A DNA stretch of 55,179 nt from Gammaproteobacteria bacterium. Lineage in GTDB: Bacteria > Pseudomonadota > Gammaproteobacteria > Steroidobacterales > Woeseiaceae. The notes under the pieces were generated by a model that saw only the letters and a list, made by a program, of their open reading frames with translations, searched no databases and had not been told where the DNA came from. Positions 35,470 through 44,748 of the stretch are shown here, one piece after another. The stretch spans positions 1 through 55,179 of the forward strand of contig JAOTZC010000015.1 of the NCBI GenBank assembly GCA_029861535.1, read 5' to 3'. Made by a program: the position numbers and the translations under genes. Position 1 is the stretch's first letter, and every line of letters starts with the position of its first letter.

Positions 35470-38400
35470 CTAGTGCGTTACAAGATCACGCAATTCCTGC
35501 GCAGCGACTGAGAGAGTAGCAAAATCGATCTGGCCGCGTATTTTCATTTCTTCGATCATATGCTTGTAACGCTCGACTTCCATAGTATGATTTTGCAGCC
35601 AATTCTTGACGCGAATATTCATGTCGCGCTTACTTTGCTTACGTAGCATTTGAGAGGCGATCTCGCGGCGGATTCGATAAAACTCATCGCGCAGGTTACT
35701 GCGAGCGATTGCCTGCCAGCGACCGTGTACCTCAAGATCCTCGACACTAACGTGCAGCCAGTAAAAGCCGAGGTTTTCGTTGAAAGCTGAATATATCTTG
35801 GCCGTTTCAAGCACGTCCCGTTTGTACTCTGCGGCAAGATCGGCAATATCCAGTGCCGCACGTGTCAACAACAGTGACGACATCCGATTTGCGAGCTTTT
35901 CCGGGACGCCCATTTTCATATAGTTTTCGGCTGCATTCTGATGTCGGACCCGGGCAGGTGTTGACATAGCGGCGCCGGTACGCGTGTAGACTGCCGTTAC
36001 TCCATCCTTGAGGCGCAGCACAGTCGCTTCAATCTCAAAGTCATTGCCGAAGTGCTCAATAAGCCAGTAACAAATATGACGCAGGCTGCGCGAGACTTCG
36101 AACATCATGGACATCTGCGCGGTTGCTGGGATCTTGTGATCCAGCGATTCAATCGTCTTGAGCAGGTTGCCGGCCCGGCACACCTGACGTGCAACGGTAT
36201 AGGCCCTGGCGATTGTCACGATTTCAGCCCCGGTATCCATTTGAATGCGTTTAACAAACGCGGGACCCATGCGATTGATAATGTCATTCGCGATCAGCGT
36301 CGCAAGAATTTGCCGACTAAGGCGGTGTCCTGCACGCAAATCCGAGTATCGACGCCGCAGGATCGTTGGAAAGTAACGCAACGGATCTATGCGCAGGAAA
36401 TCCTCCAGAGTTTCATTTGAGTCTATCAGGCCATTGTAGAGATCGATTTTCGCGTAACTTAGGACCACCGCAAGCTCCGGCCTCGTAAAGCCCTGCTTAC
36501 GAGCACGCCGTTCCTCGATTTCGATATCATCCGGCAGAAATTCGAGATCGCGATCGAGGAGGCCTGTTCGTTCAAGATTTGTGATTAGTCGCGCCGTTTC
36601 ATCGATCCGCTCAAGCGAACGAATCTCACTCATGCTGATAGCCTGCGTTTGTAAGTAATTGTTACGCAGCACAAGTTCGGCAACATCGTCGGTCATCGAT
36701 GCGAGCAACTCATCGCGCCTAGGTCGGGTCATGCTTTTGATCTTAGCGACGTCGCTGAGCAAGATCTTGATATTTACCTCGCGATCGGAGCTGTCGACAC
36801 CAGCAGAATTGTCAATGAAGTCTGTATTAATCCTACCGCCGTTCAGGCTGTATTCGATTCGAGCGCGCTGCGTCAGACCCAGATTGCCACCTTCACCGAC
36901 AACTCGGCAATTCAGCTCGTTTGCGTCCACGCGAACGCCGTCGTTACTACGATCGCCAACGTCAATGTGTCCCTCTGAGCTTGCTTTGACGTATGTTCCG
37001 ATACCGCCATTCCAAAGCAAATCGACTTTCATACGAAGAATTGCGCGAATCAACTCGTTCGGTTTCATTGTTGTTTCATCTGTTCCGAGCATCGTGCGCG
37101 CGTCGTTGCTTAGGCGGATCGTTTTGGCCTGACGCGAAAATACGCCCCCGCCCTTAGATATCAGAGACTCGTTATAATCACCCCAGCCCGACCGGCCTTT
37201 CTTGAACAGGCGGTTGCGTTCACGAAAGCTCGCAGCCATGTCCGGGTCTGGGTCGATAAAAATATGCAGGTGATTGAAGGCAGCGACGAGCTTTATTTTG
37301 CGCGACAGCAACATGCCATTTCCGAACACGTCGCCGCTCATGTCGCCTATGCCGGCTACGGTGAACGGATCTTTTTGAGTATTCAGGCCTTGTTCGCGGA
37401 AGTGCCGTTTAACGGCTTCCCAGGCGCCGCGTGCCGTAATACCCATTTTCTTGTGGTCGTAGCCGGCGGAACCACCAGATGCGAAAGCATCGTCTAGCCA
37501 AAACCCGTACTCGGCCGAGATGCCGTTGGCAATATCCGAAAACGTTGCCGTACCTTTATCCGCGGCAACAACGAGATACGGATCTTCGGCATCGCGACGA
37601 ATCACATCTGTTGGAGTCGTGACCTTGCCGTCAATGACATTGTCAGTAATATCGAGTAGTCCACTGATAAACGTTTTGTAACACGATATGCCGGTCGCGA
37701 GCATCGCGTCGCGATCGTCAGTCGGCAAATGTTTGCAAAAGAAGCCGCCTTTCGCACCGGTCGGTACAATGACAGTATTCTTGACCACCTGCGCTTTCAT
37801 TAGGCCGAGTACCTCAGTGCGAAAATCTTCGCGCCGGTCAGACCATCTCAAGCCGCCACGTGCAATCTCTCCGCCGCGCAGATGAACACCCTCAATTTCT
37901 GGGGAGTAAACGAAGATTTCAAAACGTGGCCGCGGTAACGGCACTTCCGGCATTACCGTAGGGTCAAGTTTGATGGAGATATATGACTTCGGTTCGTTGC
38001 CATCATCGCGGAGGAAATAATTAGTGCGCAAGGTTGCGGCTATCGCGCCCGCAAACGCGTTCAAGATACGGTCTTCGTCGACGTTGCGTGCGCGCGCGAC
38101 CGATCGTTTTACAGACGGTATTACTTCCTCAAGCTTGCGCTTTCTGGTTGCTTTTTTTAGCGATGGATCGAACTGGGTCTCGAACTGACTGACGAACAGA
38201 CGCACGAGGCCAGCGTGCGCCACCAGTACATCGTCCATATAGGCTTGGCTAAATGGCAAGCCGAGCTGCTGCAGGTATTTTGCATAGCATCGCAATAATG
38301 ATATCTGTCGCCAATCCAAATCGGCTGCGAGCACAAGCCGGTTCATGCCATCGTCTTCTAGCTGCCGGTTGAGGACTCGCACAAAGCATTCTTCAAATCC

Positions 38401-40299
38401 GCGTTCTGATGATTCGACCTCGATTTCGGATCCACTTTCGTGTCGCAAATGAAAATCCTGAATCCAAAACGAGTCGTCGTCGGTCAGTTTCAACTCGTAC
38501 GGGCGCTCTGTGTATACGTCGACCCCCATGTTTTCCAATATCGGGAAAGCGTCTGAAAGAACCAGTGGTTCCTCGTCACTATAGACAATAAAGTGCACAT
38601 GTCCGGGCTCGGATTCGTCTGGCTTGTACAAGTGGACTGTGCGCATCTCGCCATCTTGGCGCATGTTATCGATGCGACTGATATCGCTGCAGGCATCGCG
38701 CGGTTTTGTATCCTCTTGATAGCCAGCAGGAAACACGTGTCCATACAAGCGGTGCAACCTCTGTCCTTCGTCTGCGCCAAACAAATCTTGCAGTTCCCTA
38801 TAAACTTTGTCGGTCCATGTAACAACGACGTTTGCAACGCGCTCCTCAATGTCATGGATGCTGATGCGTGGACGATCACCCGGTGGCGTCCGGACTATGA
38901 TGTGCACGCGCGCAAGTGGCGAGTCGAAGATCTGTACACTGGAATCAACGGACGTACCGTCAAACTCTTCTTTTAGTATCAGCTCCATTTTACGGCGGAC
39001 GGCCGTTGCGTACTTTTCGCGAGGAACATAGACGAGGCAAGAAAAAAACCGCCGAAAGGTGTCGCGTCGGAGAAAAAAACGGACGCGCTGACGGTCTTGC
39101 AGATTAAGCACGCCAAGTGTCGTACGAGCGAGGTCTGACACCGTTCCTTGGAATAATTCGTCGCGGGGAAATGTATCGATAATGTGCATCAGTGCCTTGC
39201 CGCGATGACCTTGGGGGTTGACGTGACTGCGATCCAGAATTTTTTCAACTTTCAGCCGCAATAGCGGGATATGGCGTGGACTCTCACTGTATGCGATGGA
39301 AGTAAACAAGCCGATGAAGCGAAGTTCGCCAACGGCTTTGCCGTTGTTGTCGTAAACTTTGACGCCGACGTAGTCGAGGTAAGCGGGACGGTGCACGGTT
39401 GAGCGAGAATTGGCCTTAGTAATGATCAGCCAATCCTTCGACCGTGTCAGGCGCCGCATTTCTTTGGTAAGTTCGATTGCATCAGTGCCGCGCTCGTCGT
39501 GAGCGAGCAAGCCGAGACCGGTACCTGGGGCCGCCTTCAAGAACACGCGCTCGCCACGCTCCGAGAGCCGGTATTCGCGATAGCCCAGAAACGTAAAGCG
39601 GTCGTCGATCATCCAATCGAGCAGCGCCTGCGATTCTTCGCGAAGGTCTTCGTCGACGCCGGGCGGTCCAAACTGCATGCTGTCGCGGGCGACGGCCATC
39701 ATTTTGCGCATCTCACGCCAGTCACGTACGGACAGGCGGACGTCGGCAAGCACCTTTAGTATTTCGGTTTCGAGCAACTTCAGATGCTTCGGATCAGTCT
39801 CGCGATCGATGGCAAATCGAACAAACGATTCATTCCTACCATCCTTATCGTCACGGTCCTGAATCGATTGCAGATTGCCCTTACCGTCGCGTAGTATTTT
39901 TATAACTGGATGTACCGTGATGTGTACCGCAAGGTTTTGCCGAATTATTGCCGCCGAGACCGAGTCGACCAGAAACGGCATATCGTCGTTGATCATCTCG
40001 ATGAACGTGTAGTTCGAACTGTAGCCGTGGGTCTGTTCGTTGGGGTTATAAATCCGCAGTAATGCGCGACCGGGCCGACGGATTGCGCCAAATTCCAAAT
40101 GTTCGAGCGCGACACGCGCCATCGTACTTTCGGAGCGGCCCTGTAGGTCTTCTACCGGTACGTCGGCGAAATATTGTGCAAGGTACAGCTTGATCTGAGC
40201 CCGATTGCCAAGCACCGTGGTTTGGCTACGGGAGGCCACAATGGCGTCGATAATGCCCGCTTTGGCATCACTACCTCGACGTAATTCTTGTCGTGTCAC
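35470..40299 (-). CDS. NAD-specific glutamate dehydrogenase, 180 kDa class
   Basis: 1609 residues from GTG 40299. Converts glutamate to 2-oxoglutarate and ammonium with NAD. The large N-terminal half (about 1-690) carries ACT-like regulatory segments typical of this class; the catalytic domain has PTGAKGGFFCKHLP (Lys850), the Rossmann segment GIGDMSGDVFGNGMLL near 965, and VGEGGNLGLTQRARIEY near 1135; a helical C-terminal region completes it. It lies 44 bases downstream of a MarR gene on the same strand, so that regulator may control it. In this region with polyamine and GABA degradation genes it would dispose of glutamate carbon. Confidence 0.96.
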   Translation of the reverse strand: MTRQELRRGSDAKAGIIDAIVASRSQTTVLGNRAQIKLYLAQYFADVPVEDLQGRSESTMARVALEHLEFGAIRRPGRALLRIYNPNEQTHGYSSNYTFIEMINDDMPFLVDSVSAAIIRQNLAVHITVHPVIKILRDGKGNLQSIQDRDDKDGRNESFVRFAIDRETDPKHLKLLETEILKVLADVRLSVRDWREMRKMMAVARDSMQFGPPGVDEDLREESQALLDWMIDDRFTFLGYREYRLSERGERVFLKAAPGTGLGLLAHDERGTDAIELTKEMRRLTRSKDWLIITKANSRSTVHRPAYLDYVGVKVYDNNGKAVGELRFIGLFTSIAYSESPRHIPLLRLKVEKILDRSHVNPQGHRGKALMHIIDTFPRDELFQGTVSDLARTTLGVLNLQDRQRVRFFLRRDTFRRFFSCLVYVPREKYATAVRRKMELILKEEFDGTSVDSSVQIFDSPLARVHIIVRTPPGDRPRISIHDIEERVANVVVTWTDKVYRELQDLFGADEGQRLHRLYGHVFPAGYQEDTKPRDACSDISRIDNMRQDGEMRTVHLYKPDESEPGHVHFIVYSDEEPLVLSDAFPILENMGVDVYTERPYELKLTDDDSFWIQDFHLRHESGSEIEVESSERGFEECFVRVLNRQLEDDGMNRLVLAADLDWRQISLLRCYAKYLQQLGLPFSQAYMDDVLVAHAGLVRLFVSQFETQFDPSLKKATRKRKLEEVIPSVKRSVARARNVDEDRILNAFAGAIAATLRTNYFLRDDGNEPKSYISIKLDPTVMPEVPLPRPRFEIFVYSPEIEGVHLRGGEIARGGLRWSDRREDFRTEVLGLMKAQVVKNTVIVPTGAKGGFFCKHLPTDDRDAMLATGISCYKTFISGLLDITDNVIDGKVTTPTDVIRRDAEDPYLVVAADKGTATFSDIANGISAEYGFWLDDAFASGGSAGYDHKKMGITARGAWEAVKRHFREQGLNTQKDPFTVAGIGDMSGDVFGNGMLLSRKIKLVAAFNHLHIFIDPDPDMAASFRERNRLFKKGRSGWGDYNESLISKGGGVFSRQAKTIRLSNDARTMLGTDETTMKPNELIRAILRMKVDLLWNGGIGTYVKASSEGHIDVGDRSNDGVRVDANELNCRVVGEGGNLGLTQRARIEYSLNGGRINTDFIDNSAGVDSSDREVNIKILLSDVAKIKSMTRPRRDELLASMTDDVAELVLRNNYLQTQAISMSEIRSLERIDETARLITNLERTGLLDRDLEFLPDDIEIEERRARKQGFTRPELAVVLSYAKIDLYNGLIDSNETLEDFLRIDPLRYFPTILRRRYSDLRAGHRLSRQILATLIANDIINRMGPAFVKRIQMDTGAEIVTIARAYTVARQVCRAGNLLKTIESLDHKIPATAQMSMMFEVSRSLRHICYWLIEHFGNDFEIEATVLRLKDGVTAVYTRTGAAMSTPARVRHQNAAENYMKMGVPEKLANRMSSLLLTRAALDIADLAAEYKRDVLETAKIYSAFNENLGFYWLHVSVEDLEVHGRWQAIARSNLRDEFYRIRREIASQMLRKQSKRDMNIRVKNWLQNHTMEVERYKHMIEEMKIRGQIDFATLSVAAQELRDLVTH

Positions 40300-40343
40300 A
40301 GTGTCGGCTCCGGCCGGATTAGCGGCGACGGTTAAAAGCGTTA

Positions 40344-40784
40344 TTAGAGTTTATTGGCTTTTTCGAGCAACCTGTCCATGACTTTGTCAAAGCGATCAAC
40401 TTCCTCGACATCCAGGCCGTCGAGGAGCTCGCGCTCGAATTTGAGTGCGAGTTCAGCTACGCCGTCATGAACTTCGTGACCTTGCGCCGATAAATTGAGA
40501 ATTGAGCGACGCCTATCGGCATCGGCAAACTGACGATCGATACGGCCGGCTTTAATTAGCTTGGTAACCGCGCGGCTGACGGCAACCTTGTCCAAGAAGG
40601 TCTGTTCAGCAACCTCTACCGCCGACAGTCCGGGACTTCGGCCGAGGATGGCAATTACGCGCCATTCCGGGATCGACAAGCCAAATTGCTTCGAATACTC
40701 ACGCGCAACCGCGGTGCTGACCGTGCTCGAAAGCCGTGCCAGCCGGTAGGGCATGAATTTATCGAGAATGAGTTCGTCATTCAT
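40344..40784 (-). CDS. MarR family transcriptional regulator
   Basis: 146-residue dimeric winged-helix protein. Helix-turn-helix region: GLSAVEVAEQTFLDKVAVSR then AVTKLIKAGRIDRQFADADR with the wing RRRSILNLSAQGHEV. It is the typical MarR length. The gene is followed after 44 bases by the glutamate dehydrogenase, and a perfect inverted repeat sits 42 bases before its start (40826-40843), suitable for autoregulation. Regulators of this kind often respond to aromatic acids or to CoA esters; the ligand cannot be told. Confidence 0.92.
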   Translation of the reverse strand: MNDELILDKFMPYRLARLSSTVSTAVAREYSKQFGLSIPEWRVIAILGRSPGLSAVEVAEQTFLDKVAVSRAVTKLIKAGRIDRQFADADRRRSILNLSAQGHEVHDGVAELALKFERELLDGLDVEEVDRFDKVMDRLLEKANKL

Positions 40785-40825
40785 CGTCGTTTGCCTGGCT
40801 CAAGCCATTTTGGCTCTACGACCAA

Positions 40826-40843
40826 CAGTAACGATTGTTACTG
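40826..40843. promoter_or_regulatory. Probable MarR operator
   Basis: CAGTAAC-GATT-GTTACTG is a perfect 7-base inverted repeat with a 4-base spacer, in the 72-base gap between the zapE stop and the marR start. Size and symmetry suit a MarR dimer. Confidence 0.55.
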
Positions 40844-40856
40844 ATTCGATCAATAC

Positions 40857-41942
40857 TTAGGCCAGATGCGGCTCGTGCAGGTACTTGCTCGACTGCATTT
40901 CGGTCAGTCGGCTGGCTGTTCGTTTGAACTCAAAGTGCAGCCTTTGGCCGGCATACAGTGCATTGGCGTCGCTCGCTGCGGACAAGATGAGTTTGACGCG
41001 CCGGTCGTAAAATTCATCGACGAGCGCGATAAATCGCCGCGCCTGGTTCTCCCGCGTCGTATCAAAACGCGGCACGCCAGAGACGATCACCGTCGGGTAC
41101 CAACGAGCGAGTTCAATATAGTCGGACTGGCTTCTCGGACCGTCGCAGATTGCCTCGAATTCGAACCAGGCGATGCTTTTTGCGCAGCGAAAGGCATCGA
41201 TTTTGCGGCCATTGACGAGTAGCGGTCGGTCCTCCTCGATCTGTGTTGACGCCGATTCGGCAAACAGGCGTTCGAGCTTTTCCCGCGCTCTTAGGTCATC
41301 AGGGGCGAGATATGTGCCGGCCTGCTCGAGCAACCGCAGCCGATAATCCGCACCGCCATCAATGTTTATCACCTGGGTGTATTGCCTTAGCAGCTCGATC
41401 GCCGGCAAAAAACGGCTGCGTTGCAGGCCATCCTTGTAAAGGTTTTCCGGTTTCGCATTCGATGTCGTAATAAGCGTCACGCCGCGCTCGAACAGACCCT
41501 TTAGCAGGCGAGCCAGGATCATGGCGTCAGCGATATCGCTAACAAAAAATTCGTCAAAACATAGAACGCGCGTTTCACTGGCGATGTCAGCTGCAACCCG
41601 ATCCAATGGATCTTCGATATCTCCATAAATTGCCAGGCGTGCGTGTACATCGTGCATCATGCGATGAAAATGAATGCGCTTTTTCTTGTTGATCATGAGC
41701 GATTCGAAGAACAAGTCCATCAGAAAAGTTTTGCCGCGGCCGACGCCGCCCCAGATATACAATCCGGGAACCGGCGCTTGTGCCTTACCGAAGAATCGCT
41801 CGAAAAAACGTCTTGGCTTTGCCATTACCGACTCAAGGTCGAGCTGCAGGGCCTCAAGGCGCTCGACCAGCGCTTGTTGCGCAGGATCGCGAACATGGCC
41901 TTCTCGCAGTAGGCTTTTTTCCCAGGCTTTTCGAATACCCAA
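40857..41942 (-). CDS. zapE: Cell division protein ZapE (AFG1-like ATPase)
   Basis: 361-residue P-loop ATPase that acts at the Z-ring during division under stress. Walker A is YIWGGVGRGKTFLMD (65-72), Walker B VLCFDEFFVSD (about 132-142), followed by the family motif TSNAKPENLYKDGLQRSRF. The start is probably TTG 41942; no good Shine-Dalgarno is visible and the frame closes upstream with a stop at about 41996. Length (361) is near the E. coli protein (375). It precedes marR on the same strand and is divergent from ETF-QO across 94 bases. Confidence 0.92.
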   Translation of the reverse strand: MGIRKAWEKSLLREGHVRDPAQQALVERLEALQLDLESVMAKPRRFFERFFGKAQAPVPGLYIWGGVGRGKTFLMDLFFESLMINKKKRIHFHRMMHDVHARLAIYGDIEDPLDRVAADIASETRVLCFDEFFVSDIADAMILARLLKGLFERGVTLITTSNAKPENLYKDGLQRSRFLPAIELLRQYTQVINIDGGADYRLRLLEQAGTYLAPDDLRAREKLERLFAESASTQIEEDRPLLVNGRKIDAFRCAKSIAWFEFEAICDGPRSQSDYIELARWYPTVIVSGVPRFDTTRENQARRFIALVDEFYDRRVKLILSAASDANALYAGQRLHFEFKRTASRLTEMQSSKYLHEPHLA

Positions 41943-42036
41943 AACTAGCCGTGTCCCTTTGTTGCGCCGAGAATGCAGCGTCGCAAGATTACCTCAGCTA
42001 GAATAACGGCGCTCTCCAAAACAACATAGAGATCCA

Positions 42037-43686
42037 ATGACCGACAATTCAGAACGAGAATCGATGGAGTTTGACGTCGTGATAGTCGGTGGTGGGCCGG
42101 CTGGCCTTGCGGCGGCATGCCGGCTTATGCAGCTCGACAACAGTCTATCGGTCGTCGTGTTGGAGAAAGGATCGGAAATCGGGGCACACATCCTTTCCGG
42201 CAATTGTTTCGAGCCAAATGCGTTGCAGGAATTATTCCCGGACTGGCGGGAAAAAGCTGCGCCGCTTGAATCGGCGGTGTCGCGCGACGACGTGCACTAC
42301 CTCCTCGGAGAACATAAATCGATTCGTGTACCGAACCTGTTCGTGCCACGTCCAATGCACAATGAAGGAAACTACATCATCAGCCTCGGCAAGCTGTGTC
42401 AGTGGCTTGGTGAACAAGCCGAGGCATTGGGTGTTAACGTTTTTCCGGGATTTGCGGCGTCCGGGCTGGTGCGCGGCGCCGATGGCGCGGTTACCGGTGT
42501 TGTGACCAGTGATATGGGCGTTGCCAAAAATGGCGAGCGCAAAGCCAGCTTTCAGGCTGGCTACGAACTGTTGGGCAAATACACCATCTTCGCGGAAGGC
42601 TGCCGTGGCAATCTGTCTGAGCAACTGATGGAAAAGTTCGATCTCCGCGACGGCGTCGATCCGCAGCATTACGGCATTGGCTTCAAAGAGATTTGGGAAG
42701 TCGATCCTGAAAAACACGATCAGGGTTTGGTTGTGCACACGATGGGTTGGCCACTCGATAACCACACCGAAGGCGGCGGTTTCCTGTACCACGCGGCAAA
42801 CAATCAGGTCTATCTGGGTTTTATTGTAGCGCTGAGCTACAAGAATCCGCATCTATCGCCGTTTGCCGAGTATCAGCGCTGGAAGCACCACCCGAAAATC
42901 TTGCAGTACCTCGACGGCGGCGATCGCATCGCCTATGGTGCGCGTGCCGTCAACAAAGGTGGTTTGCAGTCATTACCGAAATTGACGTTTCCCGGCGGAA
43001 TGTTGGTCGGATGTGGCGCCGGCTTCTTAAACGGCATCAAAATCAAAGGGGCGCACACTGCGATCAAGTCCGGCATGTTGGCGGCTGAGTCCATACATAA
43101 GGAGCTAGCCACGGGCGATGAAGGCCATGCGGAATTGACAGACTTCTCGGCAGCGGTGCAATCGTCTTGGATTCATGACGAGCTGCATCGTGCTCGGAAC
43201 TTCGGACCGGCGCTGAAAAAATTCGGCACGTTTTGGGGCGCGGCGTTTACCTATATCGACCAAAATATTTTCTTCGGTAAGTTGCCGTTCACATGGCGCA
43301 GCCCCATACCAGATCACGAATGTCTAAAAATCGCAAGTGACGCAAAAGTCATTGACTACCCGAAACCCGATGGCGTCATCAGCTTCGATCGTCTGTCGTC
43401 CGTGTTCTCGTCGAGCACCAATCACGAGGAAGATCAGCCGTCACACCTATTGCTGAAAGACGAAGCAGTGCCAATTGCGGTTAACCTGCCGAAGTACGAC
43501 GAGCCGGCACAGCGTTATTGTCCGGCCGGCGTATACGAGGTGGTCGAAGAGGGCGGCGAGAAGCGTTTCCAGATTAACGCGGCGAACTGCGTCCACTGCA
43601 AGACCTGCGAAATTAAAGACCCAGCGCAAAATATTATCTGGACCGTGCCCGAAGGTGCCGGTGGGCCCAACTACTCGGGGATGTAA
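42037..43686 (+). CDS. Electron transfer flavoprotein-ubiquinone oxidoreductase
   Basis: 549 residues, the standard ETF-QO size. FAD-binding start FDVVIVGGGPAGLAAACRLM, then GAHILSGNCFEPNAL, the family segment VVHTMGWPLDNHTEGGGFLY, and the C-terminal 4Fe-4S cluster ligands in CPAGVYEV and NCVHCKTCEIKDP, ending GPNYSGM. It is a peripheral membrane enzyme delivering electrons from ETF, and hence from acyl-CoA dehydrogenases such as those at 22885-25221, to ubiquinone. The ATG at 42037 has only a weak AGAG upstream. It faces the hydroxyacyl-CoA dehydrogenase operon with a strong terminator between. Confidence 0.97.
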   Translation: MTDNSERESMEFDVVIVGGGPAGLAAACRLMQLDNSLSVVVLEKGSEIGAHILSGNCFEPNALQELFPDWREKAAPLESAVSRDDVHYLLGEHKSIRVPNLFVPRPMHNEGNYIISLGKLCQWLGEQAEALGVNVFPGFAASGLVRGADGAVTGVVTSDMGVAKNGERKASFQAGYELLGKYTIFAEGCRGNLSEQLMEKFDLRDGVDPQHYGIGFKEIWEVDPEKHDQGLVVHTMGWPLDNHTEGGGFLYHAANNQVYLGFIVALSYKNPHLSPFAEYQRWKHHPKILQYLDGGDRIAYGARAVNKGGLQSLPKLTFPGGMLVGCGAGFLNGIKIKGAHTAIKSGMLAAESIHKELATGDEGHAELTDFSAAVQSSWIHDELHRARNFGPALKKFGTFWGAAFTYIDQNIFFGKLPFTWRSPIPDHECLKIASDAKVIDYPKPDGVISFDRLSSVFSSSTNHEEDQPSHLLLKDEAVPIAVNLPKYDEPAQRYCPAGVYEVVEEGGEKRFQINAANCVHCKTCEIKDPAQNIIWTVPEGAGGPNYSGM

Positions 43687-43852
43687 GTCTGACCTGGATG
43701 CGTTCGGTAGGTATCCGATTCGGGCATCCGCCACGCATCGATCCCGCTCCTTCGAAACCCCACTCACTCGCGAGACCAATGCGCGGCGGGCGCCAGGACC
43801 GTAACTCGTCGATTGGAGATTGCCGCATAGAGCATGCTCACTCGCTCCGTCC

Positions 43853-43926
43853 AGCGCATGAAAAGCGGGGCGTCTGACGAACGAGTGGGGTTCCGAGCAA
43901 GGAAGACGCCCCGCTTTTCATGCGCT
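43853..43926. terminator. Perfect 23-bp inverted repeat, bidirectional terminator
   Basis: Arms 43853-43875 and 43904-43926 are perfectly complementary with a 28-base loop. The core AAAAGCGGGGCGTCT/AGACGCCCCGCTTTT gives a G+C stem flanked by an A-tract and a T-tract in both directions, as expected between the convergent ETF-QO and SDR genes. Ten bases in the loop (43883-43892) are also complementary to 43756-43765 upstream. The remaining part of 43687-43956 shows no gene. Confidence 0.8.
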
Positions 43927-43956
43927 ATCGAGGGCGTCTGTAGCCTTGTTACGCAG

Positions 43957-44724
43957 TTACTTTGGTTGCATCCGGATCGCGCCGTCGACGCGGATCGTCT
44001 CGCCATTTACGTAGGCATTTTCGTAGATGAAGGCGGCCGTTGCCGCGTATTCCTCCGGTCGACCGAGGCGATGTGGGTAGGGTACTTGTTTGCTCAAAGA
44101 CTCCTGCACTTCTTCGGGCATGCCGGCCATCATTGGTGTCAGGAATATCCCGGGTGCGATTGTATTGACGCGAATACCGAATTGCGCGAATTCGCGAGCC
44201 AGCGGCAGCATCATTCCAACCACGCCGCCTTTTGATGCGGAGTAGGCGGCTTGGCCAATTTGACCTTCGAACGCCGCTATTGATGCGGTGCTAATAATTA
44301 CACCGCGATCGCCGTTTTCGTCCGGCTCGTTCAGCTGCATAATCGCGGCAGCTTCTTTGGTGACATTGAAGGTACCAATCAGATTAATCTGAATGACGCG
44401 ATTAAAATTCTCGGTCGGCCAAGGTCCCTCGCGGCCGAGTGTTCGGCCAGCGGTCGCAATACCGGCGCAATTAACGGCAAGCGAAATGCCGTCCATTAAT
44501 TCATTTGCTTGCTGGATGGATGCGCGCACCGCGGCTTCGTTCGAAACATCGGTGTTAACAAAACTTGCGCGTTCACCGAGTTTCGCCGCGCTCGACATCC
44601 CGTGTTCGTCATTAATGTCGAGTAATACGGCCTTGCCGCCGGCATCGATGACGCGCTGTGCGCTTGCGAAGCCGAGGCCCGATGCGCCGCCGGAAATGAC
44701 GGCTTTTGCAGTTCCGAGATCCAT
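43957..44724 (-). CDS. SDR family 3-hydroxyacyl-CoA dehydrogenase (HSD17B10-like)
   Basis: 255 residues from ATG 44724, preceded by GGAG at 5 bases; GTG 44730 is the alternative. Full catalytic set is visible: cofactor loop [19 protein letters not shown] for NAD preference, NCAG, ISTAS serine and AAYSASKGG (Tyr/Lys). Overall layout matches type II 3-hydroxyacyl-CoA / 2-methyl-3-hydroxybutyryl-CoA dehydrogenases. It follows the thiolase by 24 bases on the same strand, giving the last two steps of a beta-oxidation cycle. Confidence 0.9.
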   Translation of the reverse strand: MDLGTAKAVISGGASGLGFASAQRVIDAGGKAVLLDINDEHGMSSAAKLGERASFVNTDVSNEAAVRASIQQANELMDGISLAVNCAGIATAGRTLGREGPWPTENFNRVIQINLIGTFNVTKEAAAIMQLNEPDENGDRGVIISTASIAAFEGQIGQAAYSASKGGVVGMMLPLAREFAQFGIRVNTIAPGIFLTPMMAGMPEEVQESLSKQVPYPHRLGRPEEYAATAAFIYENAYVNGETIRVDGAIRMQPK

Positions 44725-44748
44725 ATGCACTCCAGATCGAATTATTCG

